Under the pieces are notes generated by a model. That model searched no databases and had not been told where the DNA came from. It saw nothing but the letters and a program-made list of their open reading frames with translations. From Pseudomonadota bacterium (lineage in GTDB: Bacteria > Pseudomonadota > Gammaproteobacteria > Steroidobacterales > Steroidobacteraceae): DNA of 64,000 nucleotides. Shown piece after piece: positions 8,660-18,621 of the stretch (within the stretch, counting starts at the first letter, position 1; every line of letters starts with the position of its first letter). The position numbers and the translations under genes were made by a program. The DNA lies in contig JAKBCE010000016.1 of the NCBI GenBank assembly GCA_021808195.1, positions 1 through 64,000 on the forward strand, read 5' to 3'.

Positions 8660-9259
8660 TTACCGTGTGTTGCCTTGCGGCAGATCCGCTGCAACGGGCG
8701 CCCTTGCCGCCCGAACCAGTCCGACCGCTCGCAGCGCATGCCCCGGCCTGGCGCTCATCAGGACCTGTGCGATGTCCTCGGCGAATGCTTGTGCGGCGCC
8801 CCGGCGAGCGGCGAACTCGCGGAACATGCCGCCCCGCAACGAGACTTGGCTCAGCGCGAAGGCCTCCTTGAGCCGGTACTGCGGCAACGAGAAGACTTGT
8901 ACGGTGGCACCGATCAGCCCCCGAGTGCCGTCGATCGAGGCAGCGCGCAGATTCCTCCCCCCGCCGGAGTACTTCGTGATGCGCACGGTGATCTCGTAGG
9001 GACGCCAGGCTCCCGCCGCGGGATCCGTCCGCTGAAAATGCTGGATGTCGCGGGAGATTTGCTGCGCGATTTCGCGTCTCTCCCGGGGCGCGATGCCCAC
9101 GCTCGGCCGGGCATCGACCCTGACGCTCAGGATGTCGCGCCGGGAAATTTGCAGCCCCCCCTCCAGTGGCCCGGCAAAACTCGGCCTCGGAGCGGTGCTC
9201 GCGCAGGCGGCCAGAAACACACTCGCAAGAGCGCCGATCAGCACGCGCTCGCCCTGCAT
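8660..9259 (-). CDS. Putative lipoprotein, about 199 residues
   Basis: The N-terminus MQGERVLIGALASVFLAAC is a short lipoprotein signal with lipobox LAAC, so the mature protein should be lipid-anchored. An alternative start four codons upstream (9271) is possible. The body is mixed alpha/beta with no motif I recognise with certainty; it loosely resembles DUF4410-like lipoproteins. It is flanked by the 265-base gap before dnaQ and a 440-base gap towards rnhA, and has no evident operon partner. The function is unknown. Confidence 0.65.
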   Translation of the reverse strand: MQGERVLIGALASVFLAACASTAPRPSFAGPLEGGLQISRRDILSVRVDARPSVGIAPRERREIAQQISRDIQHFQRTDPAAGAWRPYEITVRITKYSGGGRNLRAASIDGTRGLIGATVQVFSLPQYRLKEAFALSQVSLRGGMFREFAARRGAAQAFAEDIAQVLMSARPGHALRAVGLVRAARAPVAADLPQGNTR

Positions 9260-9271
9260 TTTTCTTCTCAA

Positions 9272-9714
9272 CAGCCGGCTCCCCTAGATCATCTCGTACC
9301 GCAAAGCCCCCGCTCGTCCCCGATCGGCCCAGGCAACGGCCGCATCTGACGAGGCCCGCAGCCGGCATCGCTGCCGATGGCCCGCGTTCAAAAGCGGAAT
9401 CCATGCTGTGCTCGTGGCGCTGCGCTTTCTAATTCGATTTGACTCGCACTCGGCAGACCACGGTGAGTACCCGAGCGGCCCAATTATCCGTAGCCGTTCA
9501 CCGTCGCTCAAGCACGACGACGCGCAGAGGCCGCAATTGTCACGCCTGGTGAATCGATGTGCAGCTGAGCGGCCGCCAGGTGCGATCTCACTGCCTCGCC
9601 CCGGAATCGCTCGACGGGCACGACGCCACGGTTTGATTTCGCCCGGGAGCCGGGCCAGAGAATGCCTCGAGCTGCACGGATCGGCATTCGTGCATCGGCG
9701 AACCCGGCCGGCTG
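9272..9714. other. Intergenic stretch without a supportable gene
   Basis: About 440 bases between the lipoprotein and rnhA genes. Frames here are arginine-, proline- and alanine-rich and look like GC-driven shadows. No tRNA, repeat or strong terminator was recognised. Confidence 0.5.
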
Positions 9715-10203
9715 CTAGCGCGTCGGTTCGGTCCGGGTGCGCTCGAGTGCATCGATGGCCGCATTGGCGAGCTGGTCGACCCGCTCGTTGCCCGGCACGC
9801 CCGCATGGCCCGGCACCCAGTGCCACTCGATGCGATGGGCGCTCGCGAGGGCCTCCAGCCGCTGCCAGAGGTCCTGGTTCTTCACCGGCTTGCGATCCGC
9901 GGTGCGCCACCCCTTGGCTTTCCAGTTCGCGAGCCACTCGGTGATGCCGCGACGCACGTACTGCGAATCGGTGTACAGGCGTGCGCTGACGGGCCGCTTC
10001 AGCGCCTCGAGCGCCCCGATCACGGCCATCAGCTCCATGCGATTGTTGGTGGTGAGCGGCTCGGCGCCCGAGAGCGTCTTTTCCCGCTCCCCGAAGATGA
10101 GCAGCGCCCCCCAGCCGCCCGGCCCCGGATTGCCGCGGCAGGCGCCATCGGTGTAGATCTCGACGCGTCCGCTCGGGGCGCTCGCCGCCTCGCCGGCCCT
10201 CAT
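9715..10203 (-). CDS. rnhA: Ribonuclease HI
   Basis: 162 residues; degrades RNA in RNA-DNA hybrids. The catalytic set is present: D19 in [19 protein letters not shown]57 in [11 protein letters not shown]79 in LYTDSQYVR and D143 in [10 protein letters not shown], with H133 in [12 protein letters not shown]. Length matches E. coli (155). Its ATG overlaps the stop of the methyltransferase gene (ATGA), so the two are translationally coupled, the same pairing as yafS-rnhA in E. coli. Confidence 0.96.
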   Translation of the reverse strand: MRAGEAASAPSGRVEIYTDGACRGNPGPGGWGALLIFGEREKTLSGAEPLTTNNRMELMAVIGALEALKRPVSARLYTDSQYVRRGITEWLANWKAKGWRTADRKPVKNQDLWQRLEALASAHRIEWHWVPGHAGVPGNERVDQLANAAIDALERTRTEPTR

Positions 10204-10967
10204 GGCGAGCGGCGCACGCCGTGGCGCACCGGGGGGACCGGCTTCACGAGCGCCCCGAGCACCACCTTGCGCACGCGCGGGCGCATCGGGGTGAACGTGT
10301 AGACCTGCTTGCGCGCCTTGAGCAGGTAGGCCCCCGCGGGCAGCGGAAAAGTCAGTCCGCGCCGCAGCAGCCGCTCGGCGCCCTCACCCTCGGGGAGACC
10401 TCCGGCCCAGGGGCTGCGGTACAGATAGCGCCGCGCGGCGAACACCTCGTAGCCAAGCAGCGCCAGCCACTCGCGCACGCGCCGCTCGGACAGCACGCGG
10501 CGCAGGCCCGGCGGAAAGCCGCTGCGCGAGAGGCGCGCGCGCCGCCCCCAGAGACTCCAGGGCTGAAAACCGAGCACGACCAGGTGCCCCTCCCCGACCA
10601 GCACCCGATCGGTCTCGCGCACGATGGCGTAGGGGTCGCTGGCAAATTCCAACGTGTGCGGCATCAACACCGCGTCGATCGAATCCCCGCTCACCGGCAG
10701 CTGCGTGGGCCGACCCAAAATGTCTGCATCTGGCGACAGTGAGGGCTGCGCGAGGATGGCGCGGTGGCGCGTGCGGCACGCACCTAACAGCTGGCGCCCA
10801 TCGCCCCAGGCGCCAATTTGCAGGCATTCCCAGCCAAACACGTCATCGAGCGCCTCCGCCACGACCAACGTCTCGGCGGCGATGAGCGCGCGCCCGGCGG
10901 GACTCGCCCACCAGCGTCTGAGCGCCTGCGCGAGCTCGGATTGTGCCGAAGTGAGAGTTTGTCCCAT
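10200..10967 (-). CDS. SAM-dependent class I methyltransferase (YafS-like)
   Basis: 255 residues. The region [13 protein letters not shown] replaces the usual SAM-binding glycine motif, and [20 protein letters not shown] followed by [17 protein letters not shown] is the methyltransferase-11 signature. It sits immediately upstream of rnhA and divergent from mltD, which fits the yafS position in the mltD-gloB-yafS-rnhA-dnaQ order of Gammaproteobacteria. The substrate is unknown. The poorly conserved glycine motif suggests weak SAM binding or a divergent family. Confidence 0.8.
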   Translation of the reverse strand: MGQTLTSAQSELAQALRRWWASPAGRALIAAETLVVAEALDDVFGWECLQIGAWGDGRQLLGACRTRHRAILAQPSLSPDADILGRPTQLPVSGDSIDAVLMPHTLEFASDPYAIVRETDRVLVGEGHLVVLGFQPWSLWGRRARLSRSGFPPGLRRVLSERRVREWLALLGYEVFAARRYLYRSPWAGGLPEGEGAERLLRRGLTFPLPAGAYLLKARKQVYTFTPMRPRVRKVVLGALVKPVPPVRHGVRRSP

Positions 10968-11099
10968 CAGGGGCTAGCCATCCTGTGATATGACAAGGTA
11001 CATTTCGCGTTTGGTCGAGCTTATTGTAATGTCCGAGCGGCTCCTCCCCGAAGAGCCGCTTCGCACAGAACGTAACACGTCGCAGCGAGGGTCGGGAAA

Positions 11100-12926
11100 T
11101 TGGCGATTTCAGCGAGCTGGGCACGGTGTGCCCTTGGTGTCCTCGGTGTTCTGGCGCTCTCGGCCTGTGCCACCCGGACGCCCCTTCGTACCGTCACCGC
11201 GCAGCAGGTGGTGCCCGCCGCCCCCGCGGTCGCCGCCACCGTGGCCGCTGCGGCGCCTGCCCCTCGGACCCCGGCTACCGCTCCCCCGCTCCTCCCACCG
11301 ACTCCGAGCCCAGTGCCTGCGGCGCTGCACTATGCGAACCTTTTTGCGCGCATCCGGGCCGGCTTTCGACTGCCCGACCCGAACAAGCCGGTGATCGCCG
11401 AGGAAGCCCGCTGGTACGCCAACCATCCGCAGTTCCTGCAGCGCGCCTTCGGACGGGCGGACATGTATCTTTACTACATCGTCACGCAGCTGCAGGCGCG
11501 GCACATGCCGCTCGAGCTGGCGCTGCTGCCGGTGATCGAGAGCGCGTTCCAGCCGTTCGCCTATTCCTGGGCCCGTGCGGCGGGGATCTGGCAGTTCACC
11601 TCCGGCACCGCGCACGTGTTCGGGCTGAAGCAGGACTGGTGGTACGACGGCCGTCGCGACGTCGTCGCCTCCACACAGGCGGCGCTCAATTACCTGCAGC
11701 AGCTGCATGATGATCTCGGCGGGCACTGGCTGCTTGCGATCGCCGCCTACAACTGCGGCATCCTCAACGTGCAGCGCGCGATCCGCTACAACCAGGCGCG
11801 GGGCCGCCCGACGGACTTCTGGCACCTGATCCTGCCGCGGCAGACCGAGCTTTACGTGCCGCAACTGCTCGCCATGGCGCGTCTGGTGCAGAACCCGGCC
11901 CATTACGGCCTCTCGTTCAGCCCCATCCCGGATCAGCCGTACTTCACGCAGGTCCCAACCAACGGACAGATCAACCTCGAAGTGGCTGCGCGGCTCGCGG
12001 GCATCTCCTCCGATGAGATCTACCAGCTCAATCCGGCCTTCCACCGCTGGGCCACCGATCCGACCGGACCGTTCTACCTGCTGCTGCCGATCGACTCGGT
12101 GCCGGTGTTCACGCAGAACCTCGCCGCGCTCACCCCGGATGAGCGCATGGGCGTCGACCGTTACGTGGTGCGCCGCGGCGACACGGTCTATTCGGTCGCG
12201 CGTCGGTTCAAAACATCGACCGACCTGCTGCGCCGGTTGAATACGCTGCCGAACGGGCGCCTGGTGGTCGGGGAGCAGATCGAAGTGCCCGCCACGGCCT
12301 ACCATCTGCCGCAGAATGTGATGCTGGCGGCCGAACAGGCCGATCACGCCCGCTGGCGCAGCCGCTTCCGCTTCCGTGTGGTGCGGGTCCGGCCGGGCGA
12401 TACGCTCTGGGCCATTGCCCAGCGCCACGGCATCACCGTGCGCCGTCTGGCGCAGATGAATGGCCTGTCGCTACATCACACCATTCTGCAGCCCGGGGAG
12501 CGGCTGCGACTGTACGCCGATGGGCGCGTGGGCCGCTTTGCGCGTCCCTCCTTCCGCGTGGTGCAGGTGCGCCCCGGTGACAGTCTGTGGTCGATCGCCG
12601 TGCGCAATCACGTGAGCGTGCATGCCCTGGCGCGGGTGAATCATCTGCGGCCGGGTCAGGTTCTGCGGCCCGGGGAGCGGCTGCGGATCGTGCCGGCGAT
12701 GGCCGCCGTGCGCTACGCGCCGAGCACCGCGCGCCGGCTGCTCGCGGGCGTGGCGCGCAGCGTGCACCGGGTGATCTACACCGTGCGCTCGGGCGATACG
12801 CTCTGGCAGATCGCGCAGCGCTTCCAGGTGCGCGTCGCGCAGATCCTCAGCTGGAACGAGATGCGGCTGCGCCAGCCGATCCTCGCCGGCCAGAAGCTGA
12901 TGATCCTGGCCGCCTCGGGCGGCTGA
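11100..12926 (+). CDS. mltD: Membrane-bound lytic murein transglycosylase D with four LysM repeats
   Basis: 608 residues from a TTG at 11100. A lipoprotein-type signal (LGVLALSACA) is followed by a proline/alanine-rich linker. The transglycosylase (SLT) domain has ALLPVIESAF, where the Glu near residue 147 is the catalytic acid, then GIWQFTSGTAHVFGLK and AIAAYNCGILNV. Four LysM repeats follow, each with a GD(T/S)-(V/L)-(Y/W) core, for peptidoglycan binding. E. coli MltD has fewer LysM copies (two), so this one is longer. It cleaves glycan strands at the outer membrane. It is divergent from the methyltransferase gene and is followed by a strong terminator. Confidence 0.95.
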   Translation: MAISASWARCALGVLGVLALSACATRTPLRTVTAQQVVPAAPAVAATVAAAAPAPRTPATAPPLLPPTPSPVPAALHYANLFARIRAGFRLPDPNKPVIAEEARWYANHPQFLQRAFGRADMYLYYIVTQLQARHMPLELALLPVIESAFQPFAYSWARAAGIWQFTSGTAHVFGLKQDWWYDGRRDVVASTQAALNYLQQLHDDLGGHWLLAIAAYNCGILNVQRAIRYNQARGRPTDFWHLILPRQTELYVPQLLAMARLVQNPAHYGLSFSPIPDQPYFTQVPTNGQINLEVAARLAGISSDEIYQLNPAFHRWATDPTGPFYLLLPIDSVPVFTQNLAALTPDERMGVDRYVVRRGDTVYSVARRFKTSTDLLRRLNTLPNGRLVVGEQIEVPATAYHLPQNVMLAAEQADHARWRSRFRFRVVRVRPGDTLWAIAQRHGITVRRLAQMNGLSLHHTILQPGERLRLYADGRVGRFARPSFRVVQVRPGDSLWSIAVRNHVSVHALARVNHLRPGQVLRPGERLRIVPAMAAVRYAPSTARRLLAGVARSVHRVIYTVRSGDTLWQIAQRFQVRVAQILSWNEMRLRQPILAGQKLMILAASGG

Positions 12927-12941
12927 TTGGTCTACACTGCC

Positions 12942-12978
12942 GGCCCGGATGCTCCGCGGGGCATCCGGGCCGTTTTTC
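12942..12978 (+). terminator. Rho-independent terminator after mltD
   Basis: A perfect 11-base stem (12942-12952 with 12961-12971, GC-rich) with an 8-base loop, followed by GTTTTTCTG. It lies between the mltD stop and the fabI start. Confidence 0.85.
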
Positions 12979-12995
12979 TGTGCAAGGGTTGTGGC

Positions 12996-13793
12996 ATGGG
13001 ATTTCTCACCGGTAAGCGTGCTCTGATCGTCGGCGTCGCCTCGGATCGCTCGATCGCCTGGGGGATTGCCCAGGCGATGCACCGCGAGGGGGCGGAACTG
13101 GCCTTCTCGTACGTGAACGACAAGATGAAAGAGCGGGTCGAGACGCTGGCGGCCTCGATCGGCTCGCGCCTGACAATGCCCCTCGACGTCTCCCAAGACA
13201 GCGAGATCGACGCGGCCTTTGCGCTGCTGCAGCGCGAATGGGGTCATCTGGATATCCTGGTGCATGCCGTGGCGTTCGCGCCTCGCGAAGGCGTCTCGGG
13301 CAGCTTCCTCGAGAACACCAGCCGCGAGGTGTTCCGCATTGCCCACGACGTGTCGAGCTACAGCCTGACCGCACTCGCGCGCGGCGCCGCGCCGCTGATG
13401 GCCGGCCGCGCCGGCGCCGTGCTGACACTCTCCTACCTTGGCGCGGTGCGTTCGATTCCCAGCTACAACGTCATGGGTCTCGCCAAGGCGAGCCTCGAGG
13501 CCAACGTGCGCTTTCTGGCCGCCGATCTCGGTCCGCGCGGCATCCGCGTCAACGGCATCTCCGCCGGGCCGATCAAGACCCTCGCAGCGGCGGGCATCGC
13601 CGGGTTTCGCAAGATGCTCAATCGGGTGGCCGAAGTGTCGCCTCTGCGCCGCAACGTCACGCAGGAAGACGTGGGCAATGCGGCGGCCTTCCTCTGCTCG
13701 GACCTCGCCTCCGGAGTGACCGGAGAGATCCTCTACGTCGATGGCGGCTTCAGCACCGTCGGCATGAGTTTCCCGGACGCCGAGCCGGGCTGA
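12996..13793 (+). CDS. fabI: Enoyl-[acyl-carrier-protein] reductase (NADH)
   Basis: 265 residues; the last reduction of each fatty acid elongation cycle. FabI features: [20 protein letters not shown] (divergent Rossmann motif of FabI), HAVAFAPRE, and Tyr157-x6-Lys164 in [31 protein letters not shown] is the substrate-binding loop region. Start is the ATG at 12996; the extra 23 upstream codons would run through the terminator stem. Length matches the family (262). Confidence 0.96.
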   Translation: MGFLTGKRALIVGVASDRSIAWGIAQAMHREGAELAFSYVNDKMKERVETLAASIGSRLTMPLDVSQDSEIDAAFALLQREWGHLDILVHAVAFAPREGVSGSFLENTSREVFRIAHDVSSYSLTALARGAAPLMAGRAGAVLTLSYLGAVRSIPSYNVMGLAKASLEANVRFLAADLGPRGIRVNGISAGPIKTLAAAGIAGFRKMLNRVAEVSPLRRNVTQEDVGNAAAFLCSDLASGVTGEILYVDGGFSTVGMSFPDAEPG

Positions 13794-13817
13794 GCGCCCT
13801 CACGTCCCGAATCCGAT

Positions 13818-13848
13818 CCGGCCATCGGGGCGTAGCCCCGATGGCCGG
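13818..13848. terminator. Hairpin between convergent fabI and ppiD
   Basis: A perfect 14-base stem (13818-13831 with 13835-13848) and a 3-base loop. No U tract on either strand, so it is a possible bidirectional transcription barrier rather than a classic terminator. Confidence 0.5.
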
Positions 13849-13860
13849 GAAACCCACCCC

Positions 13861-15765
13861 TTACTGGAACGCGTTCGGGTTCTTACGCACCTTGGCCGTC
13901 GCTCTCATCTGGGTGATGTAGGCCATCACATCGCCGTCGGCGTCGGCGCGCAGTTCCTGCGCAAGTTGTGAGCGGACCATGAGCGGATTGAGTTGCGGGG
14001 CGGTACGCACGGCGCTCACGACCAGCAGCACCGCGCCGGCATCACCGGCCAGAGGTTTCGCCTCGATCACCGGTCCGCTCTGCGGCTTCGGCGCGGCGAA
14101 CACCAGCTGACTGATGGCCGTCGGCACCGACGGATCATCCCGGCCGATGAACTTCACGGGCGCCACTTTCATCTTCAGCGCCTTCGCCACCTGCGCCATG
14201 CTCTTGCCAGTGACCAGTTGCTGGCGGGCGGCCTGCGCCGCTTCGAGCGCCGCCTGCTGGGCGCGCTGCGCGCGAATCGCCGCCACGATGCTGGCACTCA
14301 CCTCGGCGAGCGGCTTGACCTGCGGACCGTGGCGCGCGATCACCTTGACGAGCACCAGCCGGTCGTTGTCGAGGATCACCGGGCCGCCGATCGCCCCAGG
14401 GGCAAGCGCGGCGCTGCCGAACACCAGACTCTGCACCGCCGGTGCGGCACCGAGCGGTGCGGCGCCGCTGCCGCGCAGGAACAGCGGGATCTGTCCGCTC
14501 GTGAGGCCGAATTGCTTGGCGAGCGCGCCGAGGCTCGCGCCCGGCTGGTCGATCGCGTTCTGCAGACGGTCCTCGATGCGCCCGAAGCGGCTGGTCGCCC
14601 GGGTGCGGCTGAGCTGGGCGGTGAGTTCCGGCTTCACCTCGGCGAAGGTGCGGGTGTGGCCCGGCTGGATCGCATCGAGTCGGATGATGTGATACCCGTA
14701 GGGGCTCTTGACCGGCCCGACGATGTCGCCGACTTTCGGGATCGCAAACAGCGCATCGGTGAACGGTTTGACGAAGCCGTGCCGGCCGATCCACCCGAGG
14801 TTGCCGCCGTTGCGGGCCGAGCCGGGATCCTGCGAGTACTGCTTGGCGAGCGCCGCGAAGTTCGCCCCCGAGCGGGCGAGCTTGAGAATGTGCTCGGCCT
14901 TCGCGAGCGCCGCCTGCGGATCCTGACCGAAGGGTATGAGGATGTGGCTCGCCTCGCGCCGCTCGGGCACGACGAAGCGGTTGATCTGCTTCTGGTAGAG
15001 CGCCTGCAGCGTCGCATCGGAGATGTGCTCCCCGGCACGCACCTGGGCGAGCGTCAGCTGCGCGTAGTGCAGCTCGACCGACTCGGGGATCAGATACTCG
15101 GCCTGATGCGCCTGGTAGTACGCCTGGATCTGCTGCGCGCTCACCGGCGCGGTATTGGCGTAGCGGCTGGCGGGGAATGGCAGGTACTGCACATCGCGCT
15201 GCTCGTTGTGCAGCGCCTGGGAGCGCTGCACCTCGACCGGGGTGAGGAAATCCGATGCGCGGATGCCTTCAATGAGCTGATTGCGCCGCAACTGGCTCTT
15301 CAGCTCGCGCTCGAAGTGCGCGAGCGACAGCCCCGATTCGGCGAGCACGTCGGTGGCGGCCTGCGCCGAGTAGTGGCCGGCGACCTGGAAGGCCGGCTCG
15401 GCGCGGATCGCCTGAATCAGATCGGCCTCGGTGACCCGATAACCCAGCTGCTCGGTGCGCGCGGCGATCAGCGTGTCACGGATCAGCTCCTCGAGCACCT
15501 CGTTCTGCAGGTGCTTGCGCAGCGCGCTCGGCAGGTTGCCGCCATAGGCCTTCTCGAGCTGCTGCTGGGCGCGCAGCCAGGCGTTCTGCGCCTGCTGCAG
15601 CGAGATCGTTGCCCCGTTTGCCGTGGCCGCGTAGCTACTGGAGCCGAAGTTGAGGTTCACGATGCCGTAGGCCCCCCAGGCCGCGAACACCAGCGCCAGT
15701 GCGCCGAGGATCGTGTACCAGAACCACTTGTGGGTCGCGAGGCTGTCGGTGAGTTTTTGCAGCAT
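13861..15765 (-). CDS. ppiD: Periplasmic folding chaperone / peptidyl-prolyl isomerase PpiD
   Basis: 634 residues. One N-terminal transmembrane helix (WFWYTILGALALVFAAWGAY) anchors it in the inner membrane. A SurA-N-like helical region follows. A parvulin domain at about residues 265-365 contains REASHILIPFGQ, FAALAKQYSQDPGSARNGGN and GPVKSPYGYHIIRLD. E. coli PpiD is 623 residues. It helps newly translocated outer-membrane and secreted proteins fold at the Sec translocon. Confidence 0.92.
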   Translation of the reverse strand: MLQKLTDSLATHKWFWYTILGALALVFAAWGAYGIVNLNFGSSSYAATANGATISLQQAQNAWLRAQQQLEKAYGGNLPSALRKHLQNEVLEELIRDTLIAARTEQLGYRVTEADLIQAIRAEPAFQVAGHYSAQAATDVLAESGLSLAHFERELKSQLRRNQLIEGIRASDFLTPVEVQRSQALHNEQRDVQYLPFPASRYANTAPVSAQQIQAYYQAHQAEYLIPESVELHYAQLTLAQVRAGEHISDATLQALYQKQINRFVVPERREASHILIPFGQDPQAALAKAEHILKLARSGANFAALAKQYSQDPGSARNGGNLGWIGRHGFVKPFTDALFAIPKVGDIVGPVKSPYGYHIIRLDAIQPGHTRTFAEVKPELTAQLSRTRATSRFGRIEDRLQNAIDQPGASLGALAKQFGLTSGQIPLFLRGSGAAPLGAAPAVQSLVFGSAALAPGAIGGPVILDNDRLVLVKVIARHGPQVKPLAEVSASIVAAIRAQRAQQAALEAAQAARQQLVTGKSMAQVAKALKMKVAPVKFIGRDDPSVPTAISQLVFAAPKPQSGPVIEAKPLAGDAGAVLLVVSAVRTAPQLNPLMVRSQLAQELRADADGDVMAYITQMRATAKVRKNPNAFQ

Positions 15766-15960
15766 GGGACATACGAACCGGCCCGTTGGGGACGGCCCAG
15801 GCGGTTAAACCGCCAAGGATAGCAAATCGAGCGCGCGCCACGGGACCGACCTCGCCCGACCGCAAGGCGGCGCGGCTTGTGCGGATGGGCGAGCCCCCGC
15901 GGATCGACTACTAGAGAGGGCGGTGCGGCAGCGGCCGCAGGCCCTGAGGGGAACGATCTG

Positions 15961-16161
15961 ATGAATGCGGCGCAACGCCTCGGTGGTCTCATCGCTCTGG
16001 CGCTCGGGCTCGCGCTGACGGCCGGCTGTCACCGCCGGCTGCCGCACCCGGGCAAACCCATCGCGGCGCAGCCGGCACGGCCGGCCGCCGCCCCGTCACC
16101 GCCGCCGCCGCCGCCGCCGCGATCGGCGCCGACGGCCCCGGCCAACGCAGCACAGCCATGA
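15961..16161 (+). CDS. Small proline-rich lipoprotein
   Basis: 66 residues. MNAAQRLGGLIALALGLALT then AGC is a lipoprotein signal; the mature part is short, with a run of eight prolines and alanine-rich flanks. Its stop codon overlaps the ATG of the Lon-like protease (ATGA), so the two are coupled. No homologue recognised by eye. Confidence 0.6.
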   Translation: MNAAQRLGGLIALALGLALTAGCHRRLPHPGKPIAAQPARPAAAPSPPPPPPPRSAPTAPANAAQP

Positions 16162-18590
16162 GCGTGACGTCCCCGGGCGCCCCGGAGGTGCCCCTCGAGC
16201 GCCTGAACCGGCGCTGCCTGCCGGCGGAACTGGCCTTTCAAACCACCGCGGAGCTGCCCGATCCTCAGCCGGGCTTCGGCCAGGCGCGTGCGCTCGCGGC
16301 GCTCGAGCTCGGGGTGCGCGTCTCGGCGGCGCACCACAACATCTTCGTGATGGGCTCCCCGGGCAGCGGCCGTCATCCGACCGTGCAGCGCTACCTCGAG
16401 GGCATCGCCGCGACGCGGCCGGCTCCGCCCGACTGGTGCTACCTCAACCGCTTCGATGATCCGCAGCGCCCCAAGGCGCTGCAACTGCCGAGCGGGCGCG
16501 CCTCGCAGCTGAAGAGCGACCTGCGCGAGCTGGTGCGCGATCTGCAGGCGAGCCTGCCCGGGGTGCTCGAGTCCGAGACGCACCGCCAGCGCCGCTCGGA
16601 GGTCGAGCGCGAATTCGACCAGCTGCAGCAGCGCTCCCTCGAGGCGCTGCAGAAGGAGGCCGAGAGCCGCGAGCTCGCGCTGATTCCAACTCCCGATGGG
16701 GCGGGTCTGGCGCCGCTGCGCCGCGGCGAGGTGCTCGGGCGCGAGGCGTTCGAGCGGCTCTCACCGGCCGAGCAGACCCGCATCCGCGCCGACATGGAGC
16801 ACCTCGGGGAGCTGCTGCGCCAGCATCTGGAGAGCGTGCCGCGCTGGCGGCGCGACCGCTTCCGCAAGCTGCGCGAGCTCGACCGCACGGCCACGGCCGC
16901 CGCGGTGCGGGTGCACATCGAGGAGCTGAGCGGCCGCTATGGCGACTGTCCCGAGGTGCTGCGCCACCTCCAGAGCGTGCGCGATGACCTGATCGATACC
17001 GCTGGCGGCGCCCCGCGCCCGGACGGCCCGGCCGTGATGCTGCCGGGGATGGAGACACCCGAGACCTACCCGCGGCTCTCGCGCTACGACGTCAATGTTC
17101 TGGTCGACGGCCGCGAGCGCCACGGCGCCCCGCTCGTCTACGAGGGCAACCCGACCTATCAGAACCTCATCGGCGAGATCGAGAACGTCGCCCAGTTCGG
17201 GGTGCTCAAGAGCGATTTCATGCTGGTGCGTCCCGGGGCATTGCACCGGGCGAACGGCGGATTTCTGCTGCTCGATGCCGAGCGGCTGCTCGCTCAGCCG
17301 TTCGCCTGGGAGGCGCTGAAGCAGGCGCTGTTCGAGCACAGCGTGCGCGTCGAGCCGCTCGGCGCGCGGCTCAGTCTGATCAGCACCGTCGCGCTCGAGC
17401 CCGAACGCATTCCGCTCACGGTGCGGGTGGTGCTGATCGGCACCCGTCGCCTGTACCAGCTGCTGGCGAGCTACGACCCGGAGTTCGCCGAGCTGTTCAA
17501 GATCGTGGCCGATTTCGACGATGTCATCGAGCGCTCCCCGCAGAGCATCGCCCGCTACGCCGAGGTGGCCGCACTCTGTGCCCGGCGTGAGCGGCTGCTA
17601 CCGCTCGAGGCCGGGGCCGTCGCGCGTCTGGTCGAGCACGGTTCGCGCCTCGCCGGGGACTCCCGCAAGCTCTCGACGCACCTGCGCAGCCTCGAGGATG
17701 TGATCCGCGAGGCCAACGAGCTCGCCGCGGCCCTCGGCCGCGCGACGATCGGCGCCGAGGACGTGACGCGCAGCATCGCCGCGCAGCGCACGCGGCTCGC
17801 GCGGGTGCACGAGCAGATCCTGGAGGCGATCCGCCGCAATACGCTGCTCATCGAGACCCGCGGCGAGGCGATCGGACAGATCAACGGACTCTCGGTGATC
17901 GAGTTGGGCGCCGTGCGGTACGGGCAGCCGACGCGCATCAGCGCAACAGTGCGGCTCGGCGATGGCGAAGTCCTCGACATCGAGCGGGAGGTCAAGCTCG
18001 GTGGCGCGCTGCATTCCAAAGGGGTGCTGATCCTGGCGGCGCTGATCGGCGCGCGGTTCGGCGCACAACATCCGCTGTCGTTGCACGCCAGTTTGGTGTT
18101 CGAGCAGACCTACGGCGGCGTCGAGGGCGACAGCGCCTCGCTCGCGGAGGCCTGCGTGCTGCTCTCGGCCATTGCCGCGGTGCCACTGAAGCAGTCGCTG
18201 GCGGTGACCGGCTCGATCAATCAGCACGGCCACGTGCAGGTGATCGGCGCAGCCAACGAGAAGGTCGAGGGCTTCTTCGCCGCCTGCCGCGAGCACGGGC
18301 TCACCGGCACCCAGGGCGTCATTCTGCCCGAGGGCAACCTCGAGCAGCTGATGCTGAGCGAGGAGGTCCTGGAGGCGGTCGGGCACGGCACGTTCCACAT
18401 CTACGCGGTGCGCTGTCTCGATGAGGCGATCGAGCTGCTCAGCGGCCGGCCGGCCGGTACGGCGGATGCCTCGGGGCACTACCCCGACGGCTCGCTCAAC
18501 GCGCTGGCGAGTGAGCGGCTCGGGGAACTTGCCCGGCGCCGCCAGGCGTTCGCGCGTGCCGCCGCGCCGGCACCGATGCCGCAGCGTTAG
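16158..18590 (+). CDS. Lon-related (LonB/YcbZ-like) protease with altered Walker A
   Basis: 810 residues, cytosolic. The N-terminal AAA part opens HHNIFVMGSPGSGRHPTVQR, where the usual Lys of GxxGxGK(T/S) is Arg (residue 72), followed by a long coiled-coil-like insert (about residues 115-270). NGGFLLLDAERLL is the Walker B-like segment. The C-terminal Lon proteolytic domain has the catalytic dyad Ser659 (GGVEGDSAS) and Lys702 (AANEKVEGFF), 43 apart as in Lon. The altered P-loop suggests reduced or no ATP use, but related Lon-like proteins also vary there. A DNA-binding domain, as in canonical Lon, is not evident. Confidence 0.88.
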   Translation: MSVTSPGAPEVPLERLNRRCLPAELAFQTTAELPDPQPGFGQARALAALELGVRVSAAHHNIFVMGSPGSGRHPTVQRYLEGIAATRPAPPDWCYLNRFDDPQRPKALQLPSGRASQLKSDLRELVRDLQASLPGVLESETHRQRRSEVEREFDQLQQRSLEALQKEAESRELALIPTPDGAGLAPLRRGEVLGREAFERLSPAEQTRIRADMEHLGELLRQHLESVPRWRRDRFRKLRELDRTATAAAVRVHIEELSGRYGDCPEVLRHLQSVRDDLIDTAGGAPRPDGPAVMLPGMETPETYPRLSRYDVNVLVDGRERHGAPLVYEGNPTYQNLIGEIENVAQFGVLKSDFMLVRPGALHRANGGFLLLDAERLLAQPFAWEALKQALFEHSVRVEPLGARLSLISTVALEPERIPLTVRVVLIGTRRLYQLLASYDPEFAELFKIVADFDDVIERSPQSIARYAEVAALCARRERLLPLEAGAVARLVEHGSRLAGDSRKLSTHLRSLEDVIREANELAAALGRATIGAEDVTRSIAAQRTRLARVHEQILEAIRRNTLLIETRGEAIGQINGLSVIELGAVRYGQPTRISATVRLGDGEVLDIEREVKLGGALHSKGVLILAALIGARFGAQHPLSLHASLVFEQTYGGVEGDSASLAEACVLLSAIAAVPLKQSLAVTGSINQHGHVQVIGAANEKVEGFFAACREHGLTGTQGVILPEGNLEQLMLSEEVLEAVGHGTFHIYAVRCLDEAIELLSGRPAGTADASGHYPDGSLNALASERLGELARRRQAFARAAAPAPMPQR

Positions 18591-18621
18591 CCGCGCGATC
18601 GGGCCGGCAACGGAGCACTGC

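Noticed and set aside
11037..11059. Short hairpin upstream of mltD
   Set aside because: A 7-base stem without a U tract; not distinguishable from chance in this composition.
13993..15822. 609-residue plus-strand frame opposite ppiD
   Set aside because: Antisense shadow; the PpiD motifs on the minus strand are clear.
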